A DNA stretch of 50,611 nt from Candidatus Nanopelagicales bacterium (GTDB taxonomy: Bacteria > Actinomycetota > Actinomycetes > S36-B12 > CAIYMF01): positions 1 to 50,611 of the forward strand of contig JAFIHG010000009.1 of assembly GCA_017848795.1 (NCBI GenBank). Direction: 5' to 3'. Position numbers and translations under genes: made by a program. The first letter of the stretch is position 1, and each line of letters opens with the position of its first letter. Positions 39,955-48,978 of this stretch are shown here, one piece after another. Below the pieces are notes generated by a model. It saw nothing but the letters and a program-made list of their open reading frames with translations, had not been told where the DNA came from and ran no database searches.

Positions 39955-41619
39955 TCAGAGGTCGCCTGTGCTGTGTACGCTCTTCCCCCCGACGAACGTC
40001 TCCACGGTGCAAGTCAGGTGGATCTCCTCGACCGGTGCCGCGAACGGATCGCGGTCGACCACGACGAGGTCGGCGGCATAGCCACGCCGGATCATCCCGG
40101 TGTAATGGTCACGGCCGTTGATACGGGCCGCGCCACTCGTGTACGCCCGCAGCGCCTGAGCGAGCGTAAGTCGCTGCCAAGGCAGGAACACGTCCCGGTG
40201 GTAGTCGGCGGATCCGATCGGGTGCTGCCGGTTCACCGCGACGTGCACACCCAACCACGGGTCCGGCGAGGTCACCGGCCAGTCCGATCCGGCGCACAGC
40301 TGCGTACCCGCGGTAGCCAATGCCGCGAACGGGTACTGCCAGCCGGCCCTCTCCTCACCGAGGATCGGGAGGTTCAGTTCGACCATCTGCGGGTCGTACG
40401 CCGCCCAGAGCGGCTGGATGTTCGCCGCGACGCGCAGCCGCGCGAACCTGGAGATGTCGTCGGGATGGACCACCTGCAGATGCGCAACGTGATGGGTCGG
40501 GCCGGGTGACTCGTTGCGATCGCGCGCCGCCTCGATCGCATCGAGCGACTCGCGCACGGCACGGTCTCCGATCGCATGGAAGTGCGCTTGGAACCCCTCC
40601 CGGTCCAGGGCTGTCACGTAGTCCTGCAAGCGCTTCGGCTCCACGAACGAGATGCCGGTGCCGGCGTCGCCGCAGCCGCACCGCGGTGCCAGGTACGGCT
40701 CGAGGAACGCGGCGGTCCGGTTCTCCGGTACGCCGTCCTGCATGATCTTCACGGTGGTGATGCGGAACTGCTCCAGTTGGTAGGCCGCCCGCGTCTCGAT
40801 CAGGCCCTCGAGCTGGTCCAGCCCGCGGTCCCGGTCCCACCACAGCGCGCCGTTGACCCGGGCCGCGAGTTCCCCCCGCTCGATCGCGGTTCGGTACACA
40901 TCGACGAACTGCCTGCTGTGGTTGCCGTAGTCACCGATAAGCGCGTCCTGCCAAGCGGTGATGCCGAACCCGTGCAGGTAGCCCTGAGCCTCCAGCAGTC
41001 CGGCGTACATGTCCGCCGGCGACTGCGCAGGCGCCAGGCGCAGCGCCATCATCCGGGCGCCTTCGTGCAGGGTTCCGCTCGGGTTCCCGTGCTCATCTCG
41101 CTCGATCCGCCCGTCCGGCGGGTCCGGTGTGCTCGCGTCGATCCCCGCCAGCCGGAGCAGGGCGCTGTTGACCCAGGCACTGTGGTGGTCCCGGTTGGAG
41201 ATGACGATCGGTCGATCCGGGCAGATGCGGTCGAGGTCACTCGCCTCGGGCGTCCCGCCGGGGAAGGCGGCCTGCGCCCACCCTCCACCGATGATCCAGC
41301 GCGCTTCGGTGTGGGTGTCCGCATACCGTCGGACCAGGCTCAGATAGTCCTCTCGAGTGGCGCCGCCCGACAGATCGCAGCCGAGCCGCTCACTGCCTCC
41401 CTGGATCGGGTGCAGGTGTGCGTCGATGAAGCCAGGCAGAAGCAGCCGCCCGCGCAGGTCGACCACTCTGGTGCCGCGGTCGATGCGATCGGTCACCTGA
41501 TCGGCGCCGATAGCAACGATGCGGTCCCCTGCGACACCCACATCAGTTCGGACGGGGCCGCCCGCACACCCGTCGAAGACCATGCCGCCGACGAACGCGG
41601 TGGCCAGTGGTGGGGTCAC
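39955..41619 (-). CDS. YtcJ-like metal-dependent amidohydrolase
   Basis: The 554-residue amidohydrolase-3 family protein has the metal-binding HLHP motif in LPGFIDAHLHPIQGG (about residue 66) and SNRDHHSAWVNSALL. The central Lys-containing VKIMQDGVPENRTAAFLEPY, then FHAIGDRAVRESLDAIE and AGSDWPV carry further metal ligands, and ARINGRDHYTGMIRRGYAADLVVVD ends the barrel. No signal peptide, so it acts in the cytoplasm. The family hydrolyses amides or related bonds; substrate unknown. It heads the amino-acid importer operon and has GGGAGGA before GTG 41619. A CTAAA-N3-TTTAG operator lies 20 bases upstream, between it and the divergent LacI gene. A deacylase coupled to uptake is the simplest reading. 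Confidence 0.87.
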   Translation of the reverse strand: MTPPLATAFVGGMVFDGCAGGPVRTDVGVAGDRIVAIGADQVTDRIDRGTRVVDLRGRLLLPGFIDAHLHPIQGGSERLGCDLSGGATREDYLSLVRRYADTHTEARWIIGGGWAQAAFPGGTPEASDLDRICPDRPIVISNRDHHSAWVNSALLRLAGIDASTPDPPDGRIERDEHGNPSGTLHEGARMMALRLAPAQSPADMYAGLLEAQGYLHGFGITAWQDALIGDYGNHSRQFVDVYRTAIERGELAARVNGALWWDRDRGLDQLEGLIETRAAYQLEQFRITTVKIMQDGVPENRTAAFLEPYLAPRCGCGDAGTGISFVEPKRLQDYVTALDREGFQAHFHAIGDRAVRESLDAIEAARDRNESPGPTHHVAHLQVVHPDDISRFARLRVAANIQPLWAAYDPQMVELNLPILGEERAGWQYPFAALATAGTQLCAGSDWPVTSPDPWLGVHVAVNRQHPIGSADYHRDVFLPWQRLTLAQALRAYTSGAARINGRDHYTGMIRRGYAADLVVVDRDPFAAPVEEIHLTCTVETFVGGKSVHSTGDL

Positions 41620-41639
41620 CCGTTCCTCCCAAGACGGAC

Positions 41640-41652
41640 CTAAACGATTTAG
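41640..41652. promoter_or_regulatory. Likely operator of the divergent LacI-family regulator
   Basis: CTAAA-CGA-TTTAG is a palindrome with a central CG-containing spacer, resembling LacI-family operators. It lies between the amidohydrolase start (41619) and the LacI start (41753), close to both promoters, so one site could control the operon and the regulator itself. Confidence 0.55.
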
Positions 41653-41752
41653 CTGCGCTTATCTATCACTGTTTGGATCCAGGACGCAAGGCCCTGCGAA
41701 CCGGTACGGTGTCCCGAACAGTTGGCCTTGTCGGCTCGAGGCGGGAGTGATC

Positions 41753-42739
41753 GTGACGACGACCCTCGCTGACCTGGCACGACTCGCTGGCGTGTCGAAT
41801 GCGACGGTCTCGCTTGCGTTGAACAACAAGCCGGGCGTGTCGGAGGCGACCCGCGCCCGGATCGTCCGACTCGCGCAGGAGTCCGGTTACCGTCCCAACC
41901 GCGCGGGCCGTGCGTTGCGCCAGGCGCGTACCGGGGCGATCGGGCTGTACCTGCCGAGTTCCGCGATCAACTATGGCTACTACACCGAGGCCACGCTCGG
42001 CGTGGCGACCGCGCTGCAGGATCAAGACCTGTCGCTGCTGATGTTGCCGAGCTCGCACGACTCCGCCCAGCTCGGAGCGTTCCCTCCGGTGGACGGGTTC
42101 ATCCTGATCGAGCCTCACTCCGACGACCGTGGGGTCACGGGAATCCTGCGGCAGCAGTTGCCGGTCGTGTGCGGAGACCGACCACCGCCCGACACCGGTC
42201 AGGCCTGGGGCATCGTCGAATCACCGAACCGTGAGAGCACGCGTCAGGTACTCGACAGGTTCATGGCGCGGGGGGCCAAACGCCCGGGGCTGGTCCTGCT
42301 GGAACGGGTGTCCAGCTGGGCCCGCGAGCTCGAAGAGGCCTACCTCGCCTGGTGCGCGGAGCAGCGGTTGCGGGCGCGTGTCGCGCTCACGAGCATCCAC
42401 TACAGCAACGAGCAGACCCTCGCCGAGTTGCGCGGCTGGTTCCACCGGAGACATGGTGCCGACGCCGTGCTCGTCGGTGGTGACGGGATCGCCGTCCGGA
42501 TCGCCGGCATCCTGCGCACCTTGGGTCACCAGGTCGGGGAATCGGTCCTGCTCGTCTCCGGGGTCGACAGCCCGATGATGCAATTCCACACCCCGCCGAT
42601 CACCGCGGTCGATCTGCAGCCGCGCCGGTTCGGCGCCGCCTGCGCGGAGCTTCTGATGGAGCTGCTCGACTCACCCCGCCCCGAACAGCCGGCACGCCGC
42701 GTGGTCGAAGCCCCGCTCGTCGAGCGGGAAAGCGGGTGA
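41753..42739 (+). CDS. LacI-family transcriptional regulator
   Basis: The 328-residue protein begins VTTTLADLARLAGVSNATVSLALNNKPGVSEATRARI, the classical LacI helix-turn-helix, with the hinge helix SGYRPNRAGRALRQART after it. The periplasmic-binding-protein-like ligand domain follows (IGLYLPSSAINYGYY, DGFILIEP, RPGLVLLE, GADAVLVGGDGIAVRIAGIL, PPITAVDLQPRRFGAACAELL). GTG 41753 is chosen for its GGGAG site; GTG 41747 is an alternative. It is divergent from the amidohydrolase/ABC operon and probably represses it until a ligand binds, through the operator at 41640. The stop overlaps the start of the GNAT gene. Confidence 0.9.
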   Translation: MTTTLADLARLAGVSNATVSLALNNKPGVSEATRARIVRLAQESGYRPNRAGRALRQARTGAIGLYLPSSAINYGYYTEATLGVATALQDQDLSLLMLPSSHDSAQLGAFPPVDGFILIEPHSDDRGVTGILRQQLPVVCGDRPPPDTGQAWGIVESPNRESTRQVLDRFMARGAKRPGLVLLERVSSWARELEEAYLAWCAEQRLRARVALTSIHYSNEQTLAELRGWFHRRHGADAVLVGGDGIAVRIAGILRTLGHQVGESVLLVSGVDSPMMQFHTPPITAVDLQPRRFGAACAELLMELLDSPRPEQPARRVVEAPLVERESG

Positions 42740-43566
42740 CGGGGAGCATGGCCCACCTCATGCCCGCCGGTTTCGGCGGTAGCTCGTACGACCGGGTGCG
42801 TGCTTGGTACGCCGCAACGACCCTGTTGCGTGCGGCGGACGCCGTAGCCTGCGGGTCGAGCGCATGGGTGGCCCGTACGCCGCAATGGCCCGCGTCGTAC
42901 GCCCATAACGCCCTGGTACTCAGCGCTGATCCCGGTGCGGCTCAAGTAGTGTCATGGGCCGACGCGGGACTCACCGGCCTGGACCACCGCACGGTCCTGG
43001 CGTTCTGCCGGATGGCGGCCGGAACCGTCGAAGGGCTCGTCGCGGCGGGCTACGACGTCCAGTCGCAAGTTCTGATGGCACGGACGCCGGAGCTGTTCGG
43101 CACCACCCGGGCCCGGGCGTACCAGGTCGATCCGTACGGCGCCGAGGTGCGGGAGCTACAGGAACGACTCTGGCGCGAGGAGTGGCTGCCGGGTGCGCCG
43201 GACGACACGGTGGAGCAGCTGGTCGACCGGCGCAGCGAGCTGGAGCGGGCCGGCGACGCGGTGACGTTGGTGGCTCGCGAGGACGGGCTGACGGTCGCGT
43301 GTCTCGATGTGACCGTGCGCGAGGGAATCACCGAGCTCGACGGGCTGGCGACCCTGACCGCGTACCGGGGACGTGGGTACGGCGAGGCGCTCATGGCAGC
43401 GGGGTGCGCGTATGCCCACGAGGTAGGGGCCGAGCTGGTCACGCTCGCGGCACTGGTCGAGGACTGGCCGCGAACCTGGTACGTCCGCCTCGGCTTCACC
43501 GAGCTCGGCCCGGCCACCGAAGCCACCCGCGTCCCTGCTCGAATCGTCGCTAACTCAGCGAGTTGA
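42736..43566 (+). CDS. GNAT-type N-acetyltransferase with repeat-encoded C-terminus
   Basis: The 276-residue protein has a C-terminal GNAT domain: ELDGLATLTAYRGRGYGEALMAAGCAYAHEVGAELVTL contains the acetyl-CoA loop R-G-R-G-Y-G and the helix behind it, followed by WYVRLGFTELG. The N-terminal 130 residues (SSAWVARTPQWPASYAHNALVLSAD) resemble the lid domain of tandem GNATs. GTG 42736 overlaps the LacI stop (GTGA); ATG 42748 and 42760 are alternatives. The last 12 residues (VPARIVANSAS preceded by R) and the TGA come from palindrome copy D, so insertion replaced the original end. Substrate unknown. Confidence 0.75.
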   Translation: MTGSMAHLMPAGFGGSSYDRVRAWYAATTLLRAADAVACGSSAWVARTPQWPASYAHNALVLSADPGAAQVVSWADAGLTGLDHRTVLAFCRMAAGTVEGLVAAGYDVQSQVLMARTPELFGTTRARAYQVDPYGAEVRELQERLWREEWLPGAPDDTVEQLVDRRSELERAGDAVTLVAREDGLTVACLDVTVREGITELDGLATLTAYRGRGYGEALMAAGCAYAHEVGAELVTLAALVEDWPRTWYVRLGFTELGPATEATRVPARIVANSAS

Positions 43567-43588
43567 CGACGATTCGAGCAGGGACGCG
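43528..43588. repeat. Palindromic repeat, copy D
   Basis: CGCGTCCCTGCTCGAATCGTC pairs with its inverse ending GGGACGCG at 43588, and the centre AACTC-AGC-GAGTT pairs. The left half is translated as the tail of the GNAT protein and contains its TGA (43564-43566). The right end is 15 bases from the ABC permease stop at 43603, so it lies between convergent genes. Confidence 0.9.
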
Positions 43589-43602
43589 CGGACGGGGGTG
43601 GG

Positions 43603-44364
43603 CTACTTGAGCAGGAGGTGGGCGAGGCGGCGGCGGGCGACCCACAGCGCGATCGATCCGACGACGACCAGCACCGCCGCGTGGACCAGCAGTCCCGGGC
43701 CGACGTCGCCGAGCATCAGGCCGCGCTCGATGACCACGCCGTGGTAGAGCGGGGAGAGCTCCACCAGCCAGCGCACCTGTGCCGGGTACGCCTCGATCGG
43801 GAAGAACGTCGCAGACAGCAATGTGAGCGGCACCAACGCCATCTGGATGTAGTCGAAGTCGACGTAGTTGCGCACCCAGCTCGTCGCCGCCATCCCGAGG
43901 CCGGAGAACACGAACCCGATCAGTGTCGCGGCCGGTACGGCCAGCAGCGCCCACCAGGAACGGACCAGGCCCATCGCCAGCGAGATGAGCAGGAATCCGG
44001 TGACATAGATGCCACTGCGCACCAGCGACCACGCCATCTCGCCGAGCGCGATGTCGCGCGGGCCGATCGGCGTGGCGAGCATCGCGTCGAAGGTGTGGGC
44101 GTGCTTGAGCTTGAAGAACATGTTGTACGTCGCGTCGAACACGGCCCCGTTCATCGCCGCCATCGCGAGCATCGCGGGCGCGACGTACTGCGGGTAGCTC
44201 ACGACCTGCCCGCCCGGCAACGTGATGTCGCCGATGAGTGCCCCGAGCCCTAGCCCGAGCGAGAACAGGTAGAACACCGGCTCGAGGAACCCCGTGAGGA
44301 ACGCGATCCACTGCCGCCGGTAGGTGACGACGTTGCGCTCGACGACGACCGCTGCCAACGACAT
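43603..44364 (-). CDS. ABC-2 type exporter permease, second subunit
   Basis: The 253-residue membrane protein has six predicted helices and the ABC-2 layout: an N-terminal amphipathic segment (ERNVVTYRRQWIAFLTGFLEPVFYL), a conserved KHAHTFDAMLATPIGPRDIALGEM loop, and LVPLTLLSATFFPIEAYP near the C-terminus. It belongs to the DrrB/NodJ family. ATG 44364 overlaps the stop of the other permease by one base (TGATG), which supports the start over an upstream frame. It pairs with the permease at 44364-45161 and the ATPase at 45161-46135 as a heterodimeric exporter. Palindrome copy D ends the operon. The cargo is unknown. Confidence 0.88.
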   Translation of the reverse strand: MSLAAVVVERNVVTYRRQWIAFLTGFLEPVFYLFSLGLGLGALIGDITLPGGQVVSYPQYVAPAMLAMAAMNGAVFDATYNMFFKLKHAHTFDAMLATPIGPRDIALGEMAWSLVRSGIYVTGFLLISLAMGLVRSWWALLAVPAATLIGFVFSGLGMAATSWVRNYVDFDYIQMALVPLTLLSATFFPIEAYPAQVRWLVELSPLYHGVVIERGLMLGDVGPGLLVHAAVLVVVGSIALWVARRRLAHLLLK

Positions 44365-45160
44365 CAGACCACCATCCGCCGGCGCAGGGTACGGGTCGCG
44401 AGCCAGCCGCCCAGGACGCACCACAGCAGCAGGTAACCGACATGCAGCAGGTCCATCCCCCACGACAGCGTGCCGAGCGTCGCATCGCGCGCGAGCGACG
44501 AGCCGTGCCAGAGCGGGATGACGTACGCGATCGGCTGGATCGCGGTCGGCAGCTGAGAGACCGGGAAGAACGTGCCGGAGAACAGGAACATCGGGATGAC
44601 GCCGAGCCGGAAGACCAGCGTGAAGCTGACGTCGGTCTGCGCACGTGCGGCGATCGCGAACATCGGGGTCGCGTAGGCGACGGTGACCAGCAGGACCGCG
44701 ACCAGCGACAGCACTCCCGTCCAGGACGGGACCGCCCTGAGGGCGTACGCGACGACGAGGAACACCACCGCACTCAGCAGCGACCGCAGCGTGATTCCTG
44801 CGATGTGGCCGGTGACCACGTCCCGCACTCCGACGGGGGTCGCGAGCATCGCGTGGTACTGCCGGTCCCAGCGGATCGCGCCGAGCACCGGGTACGACGC
44901 GTCGAACACGCCGATCTGCATCGCCGTCGCCACCAGGATCCCGGGTGCGATGAACTGCACGTACGGCACACCGTCCAGGCCCTGGCCCCGGTCCACCAGC
45001 GACCCGAGCCCGTAGCCCAGCGCCACCAGGTACAGCAGCGGAGAGAGGAATCCGGTGAAGATGGTGCCGCGGAAGGTGCGCCGCAGCAGCACCAGGAAGT
45101 ACTCCAGCACCCGCAGCGGCGGGCGCGGCCGTTCCCGTACGGCAACGAGCGTGGGGTCCA

Positions 45161-45161
<1 letters not shown>
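44364..45161 (-). CDS. ABC-2 type exporter permease, first subunit
   Basis: The 265-residue protein has the same ABC-2 layout as its neighbour: FRGTIFTGFLSPLLYLVALGYGLG, YHAMLATPVGVRDVVTGHI, six helices, and LFSGTFFPVSQLPTAIQPIAYVIPLWHG. The two permeases share the HAMLATP-P-G-RD motif, so they arose by duplication. ATG 45161 shares one base with the ATPase stop. The N-terminal 20 residues are Arg- and Pro-rich and probably cytoplasmic. It forms half of the membrane channel of the exporter. No regulator gene is adjacent, and the substrate cannot be read from the sequence. Confidence 0.88.
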
Positions 45162-46135
<974 letters not shown>

Positions 46136-46142
46136 TCGGTCG

Positions 46143-46148
46143 AGCCTA
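46143..46148 (-). promoter_or_regulatory. -10 box TAGGCT for the leaderless exporter operon
   Basis: TAGGCT on the minus strand is followed by CGACCGA and then GTG 46135: a 7-base gap, so the mRNA probably starts at the start codon. Confidence 0.5.
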
Positions 46149-46208
46149 GCGAGCGGTGCGGGCGGTACGCATCGCGGAATTCACGCGCGCGCCGGTCATG
46201 CCGGCGAT

Positions 46209-46244
46209 CGGGTGGGTCGCACCGTGCACGTTGCGACCCGCCCG
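46209..46244 (-). terminator. Hairpin after the ScyD-like gene
   Basis: Arms 46209-46220 (CGGGTGGGTCGC) and 46233-46244 pair in 11 of 12 positions around a 12-base loop, 24 bases after the stop at 46268. It precedes the exporter promoter and so separates the two same-strand transcripts. Confidence 0.65.
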
Positions 46245-46267
46245 ACCGTCTGGCTGAGCGCCCCGGC

Positions 46268-47413
46268 TCAGGCGGCCTTGTGGAAGGCCCGCTTCCCTAC
46301 CCGTACCAGCTGACCTGCGTCGCTCATGCCCATCATGCCGGCGATCGACCATGCCGAGGAGTACAGCCGGCCGTGCTGCCAGAGCAGCCCGAGCGGCATC
46401 GTGACCTGGGCGTACGATCGCTCCCCCTTGGGCGTGACCTTGGTGATCTGGCCGACCGTGCTCGGGTCGAAGTCCGGCGGCGGCGGCTCCTCGCCCATCG
46501 GTGCGCCCTCCATCACCTCGGAGACGAAGACGTTGCCCTTCTTGTCCACGGCCACACCGGTCGGTGCGTTCAGGCCCTTGATGACCTTGCGGACCTTTCC
46601 GGTCGTCGCGTTCAGCACGTAGACGCGGCCCGCGCCGGGAACCAGACCACCGGCGGTGGAGACGTAGAGCCGGTTGCCCTTGCCGTACGCCAGCCCGGTC
46701 GGCACCGAGTCGCACCCGGGGTGCTTCTTATCGTTGTTCTTCATGCCCTTGCACGCGCCGGTGTTGACGTTCGGAGGCACGAAGAAGGTGCTCACCTTGC
46801 CGCGCCGGTTCACCGCGAGCACGTCGTTGGCGCCACCGTCCGCGACGAGGACGTACCCGCCCTTGCGGTGGTCGGGAACGATGTAGAACGGGTTGGACAG
46901 GGCGTCGAGCGGCTGCTTGTTCTTGCCGAACTGGCGTTGACCGTCCGGGTTGTGCTTCAGCTCGTACTTCATCAGGTCGGCGAGCTGGCGCACCTTGCCC
47001 TTCTTGTTCACCACCAGCACCGACGACGTCGGGTACTTGGGCTTCGGTCCGGCCGGCGCGCCCTCCTCCGGCGGGCCGCCGGCCTCGCCGGTCACGACGA
47101 CGTACTTGTTGCCGATCTTGATGGCCCCGGCTGTCACGTTCGGGTCTAGGCCCGTGACGACGGCCTTGGCCTTGCCGGTACGGGCATCGATGCGGGTGAC
47201 CTGGCCCTTCTCGGACTCGGTCACGTAGAGGAAGCGGCCCCCGGGCGAGGACACCTCACCGGGACCGCCGAGGTGCTCGGTGAGCACCTTGACGCCGGGC
47301 GTCTTCGCCGGCGCCGGTCCGGGGGGCCCGGCGGCGAACGCCGGGGTCACCGTGAGCGCGGCGGTGCAGCCGAGCGCCGCGGCAGCGGCGACGGCGCGTC
47401 TGGTTTCGAGCAT
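46268..47413 (-). CDS. Secreted ScyD/ScyE-family propeller protein
   Basis: The 381-residue exported protein has a signal peptide (MLETRRAVAAAAALGCTAALTVTPAFA). Repeated propeller blades follow, with patterns such as GRFLYVTESEKGQVTRIDARTGKA, GGYVLVADGGANDVLAVNRRGKVS, GNRLYVSTAGGLVPGAGRVYVLNATTGKV and APTGVAVDKKGNVFVSEVMEG. That blade style and P-TG-x-x matches the ScyD/ScyE family, named for cyanobacterial scytonemin genes but common in actinobacteria with unknown roles. The start is ATG 47413 with AAGG nearby; GTG 47419 is an alternative. A Lys-rich run (KKKGKVRQLADLMKYELKH) is unusual. It is a lone gene with its own terminator. Confidence 0.8.
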   Translation of the reverse strand: MLETRRAVAAAAALGCTAALTVTPAFAAGPPGPAPAKTPGVKVLTEHLGGPGEVSSPGGRFLYVTESEKGQVTRIDARTGKAKAVVTGLDPNVTAGAIKIGNKYVVVTGEAGGPPEEGAPAGPKPKYPTSSVLVVNKKGKVRQLADLMKYELKHNPDGQRQFGKNKQPLDALSNPFYIVPDHRKGGYVLVADGGANDVLAVNRRGKVSTFFVPPNVNTGACKGMKNNDKKHPGCDSVPTGLAYGKGNRLYVSTAGGLVPGAGRVYVLNATTGKVRKVIKGLNAPTGVAVDKKGNVFVSEVMEGAPMGEEPPPPDFDPSTVGQITKVTPKGERSYAQVTMPLGLLWQHGRLYSSAWSIAGMMGMSDAGQLVRVGKRAFHKAA

Positions 47414-47518
47414 GTACACCTACCTTGAAGAGGGACGTGGCGGGCGTACGTTACGGGTCATCGACCCGCGATGTCATCGGTGTTACCACTTGCTCTACCG
47501 AGTCGGCGGTAACCGCTC

Positions 47519-47938
47519 TCAGCCCGGCAGCAGCGTCGATCCGTCCGCGTTCACGGTCCAGAACGGATTGTGTGCGACCTCCCAGCAATGGCCATCGGGA
47601 TCGCTGAACAACCCGGAGTAGCCGCCCCAAAAGGTCTCCGCGCCGGCCCGCCGCACCAGCCCACCTGCGCGCGCGGCCTCCGCGAGGACCTGGTCCACTT
47701 CGTCACGGCTACGCGTGTTGTAGGCGAGTGTGATGCCGCCCCAGCCGCCGTTGTCCTCGACGACGCTGTCCGCCGCGAGCTCTTGTCGGCCCCAGAGCGC
47801 CAGCACCATGCCGCTCGCCTGGAAGAAGACAACGTCCGGGTCATCGCCTGCGGCGCGCCAGCCCAGCGCCTCGTAGAACGCCCGTGCCCGCGCGAGGTCC
47901 GACACCCCGAGCGTCACCAGGCTCAACCGTTGCTCCAC
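47519..47938 (-). CDS. VOC (glyoxalase/bleomycin-resistance) superfamily protein
   Basis: The 139-residue protein begins VEQRLSLVTLGVSDLARARAFYEALGWR, the first beta-alpha-beta unit of the vicinal oxygen chelate fold. It ends WGGYSGLFSDPDGHCWEVAHNPFW, with the family F-x-D-P-D-G-x-x-W-E motif carrying a metal-binding Glu. It may be a glyoxalase-like enzyme or a binding protein; no substrate is visible. GTG 47938 is preceded by TAGGGT exactly 7 bases upstream; the longer open frame above it adds only arginine/serine-rich sequence. The final tail, PFWTVNADGSTLLPG, is typical of its subfamily. Confidence 0.88.
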   Translation of the reverse strand: MEQRLSLVTLGVSDLARARAFYEALGWRAAGDDPDVVFFQASGMVLALWGRQELAADSVVEDNGGWGGITLAYNTRSRDEVDQVLAEAARAGGLVRRAGAETFWGGYSGLFSDPDGHCWEVAHNPFWTVNADGSTLLPG

Positions 47939-47945
47939 GCACGCC

Positions 47946-47951
47946 ACCCTA
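47946..47951 (-). promoter_or_regulatory. -10 box TAGGGT for the leaderless VOC gene
   Basis: TAGGGT on the minus strand, then GGCGTGC, then GTG 47938. It is identical to the box and spacing used at selC. Confidence 0.5.
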
Positions 47952-47975
47952 GGGAGTGCCACCGACGCCTGGAGA

Positions 47976-48479
47976 TCACCGCTGCCGGCGCTCACGGAGC
48001 TGGCGGGCGAGCAGCTCGCGCAGGACCGGCAGCGCGCGTCGGTCCTTGTCACGCCCAGCCGCCTCCTTGCTGCGGATGACATCTGCCAGGGAGGCGATCG
48101 GGACGCGCACGCCGCGCAGCTCGATGTCGATCGCCTCTCGTCGCAGGTCGGCGTACCCGCCCGTGCCGGCCGGGTTCACCGTGATGTCAAGGTCCCCGAA
48201 CCGGGTGGTCAGGTTGCACACGGCCATCCCGGCGAGGGAATCCGCGTCGTGCCGGAACGGCAACGGCTCGGCACCGTCCGCCCGTACCCGTGCGTCCAGG
48301 TCGGCGAGCGCAGCCGACAGGCGCACGTAGTTGTCCCGATCCGTCGCGGGAACTACGTCGACGTCAGTGGTGAGCAACGGACTGCCGTACGCGGCGGCAG
48401 CGAAGCCGCCGATCAGGACGTACTCCACCCCGTGCCGGTCGAGCGCAGCAAGGATCGCCGGACCGTCGAAGTCAACCAT
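47976..48479 (-). CDS. Nucleotidyltransferase-fold protein, toxin candidate
   Basis: The 167-residue protein has HGVEYVLIGGFAAAAYGSPLLTTDVDVVPA: the GG-x6-YG segment and the D-V-D catalytic pair of the MNT/AbiEii nucleotidyltransferase fold, with the third acidic residue likely in RFGDLDITVNPAG. VPIASLADVIRSKEAAGRDKDRRALPVLRELL at the C-terminus matches the helical tail of such proteins. It overlaps the XRE gene by eight bases. HTH-plus-nucleotidyltransferase pairs are known toxin-antitoxin types, with the transferase modifying tRNA or protein in characterised cases. Whether this one is toxic cannot be told. No other defence gene is nearby. Confidence 0.75.
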   Translation of the reverse strand: MVDFDGPAILAALDRHGVEYVLIGGFAAAAYGSPLLTTDVDVVPATDRDNYVRLSAALADLDARVRADGAEPLPFRHDADSLAGMAVCNLTTRFGDLDITVNPAGTGGYADLRREAIDIELRGVRVPIASLADVIRSKEAAGRDKDRRALPVLRELLARQLRERRQR

Positions 48480-48798
48480 CGCGCGACCGCGTCATCGCGT
48501 CCTGCAGCTGCCGCGCGAAGGCGAGCCCGGCCTCCATCTCCGCGATTCGCCCGGACGGCGTGCGCTGCAGTCTCGCCTCGGCTTGGCGCAGGTCCGAGTC
48601 GTCGTACGGGGCAAGCGACACGAGCAGCTGGAAACCGCAGAGCCGCAGGTAGCGTTCGACGTCCTCGAGTGAGGGACTGGTGCGCCCCGACTCCAACCGC
48701 GCGATCGCGGACTGCGTCGTCCCCGCGCGGCGTGCGAGCTCGACCTGCGTCAGCCCGGCGCGCTTGCGCCCCTCCCGAACGAGCTCACCACCGATCAT
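48472..48798 (-). CDS. XRE-family helix-turn-helix protein, antitoxin candidate
   Basis: The 108-residue protein has LVREGRKRAGLTQVELARRAGTTQSAIARLESGRTSPSLEDVERYLR, a textbook XRE/Cro helix-turn-helix at residues 7-53, and a helical C-terminal part (RQAEARLQRTPSGRIAEMEAGLAFARQL). The nucleotidyltransferase follows with an eight-base overlap. The gene starts at ATG 48798, 6 bases after a TATTAT box, so it is leaderless. That box overlaps the inverted repeat ATAGC-N6-GCTAT, a fitting site for autorepression. These features suit an antitoxin that represses its own operon. Confidence 0.82.
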   Translation of the reverse strand: MIGGELVREGRKRAGLTQVELARRAGTTQSAIARLESGRTSPSLEDVERYLRLCGFQLLVSLAPYDDSDLRQAEARLQRTPSGRIAEMEAGLAFARQLQDAMTRSRDG

Positions 48799-48804
48799 CT
48801 GTAC

Positions 48805-48823
48805 ATAATAGCGTTCTTGCTAT
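48805..48823 (-). promoter_or_regulatory. Promoter and operator of the XRE/nucleotidyltransferase pair
   Basis: TATTAT (48805-48810, minus strand) lies 6 bases before ATG 48798. ATAGC (48808-48812) is inverted at 48819-48823 (GCTAT) with six bases between, and the left arm overlaps the -10 box. Binding of the XRE protein here would block RNA polymerase. Confidence 0.6.
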
Positions 48824-48978
48824 GCGCGACCGCCACGGCGATGACGGTCCGGCAACGGGCCCACAGCGCCCACCGCTCCCGGGTGTCACGACAGCCGGGG
48901 GCGTGAGTTCCGGCCACGCTCAGTTGCACGTCAACGGCAGACGCTTCCAACATGGTCCGCACAGCGATATATTCAGTC

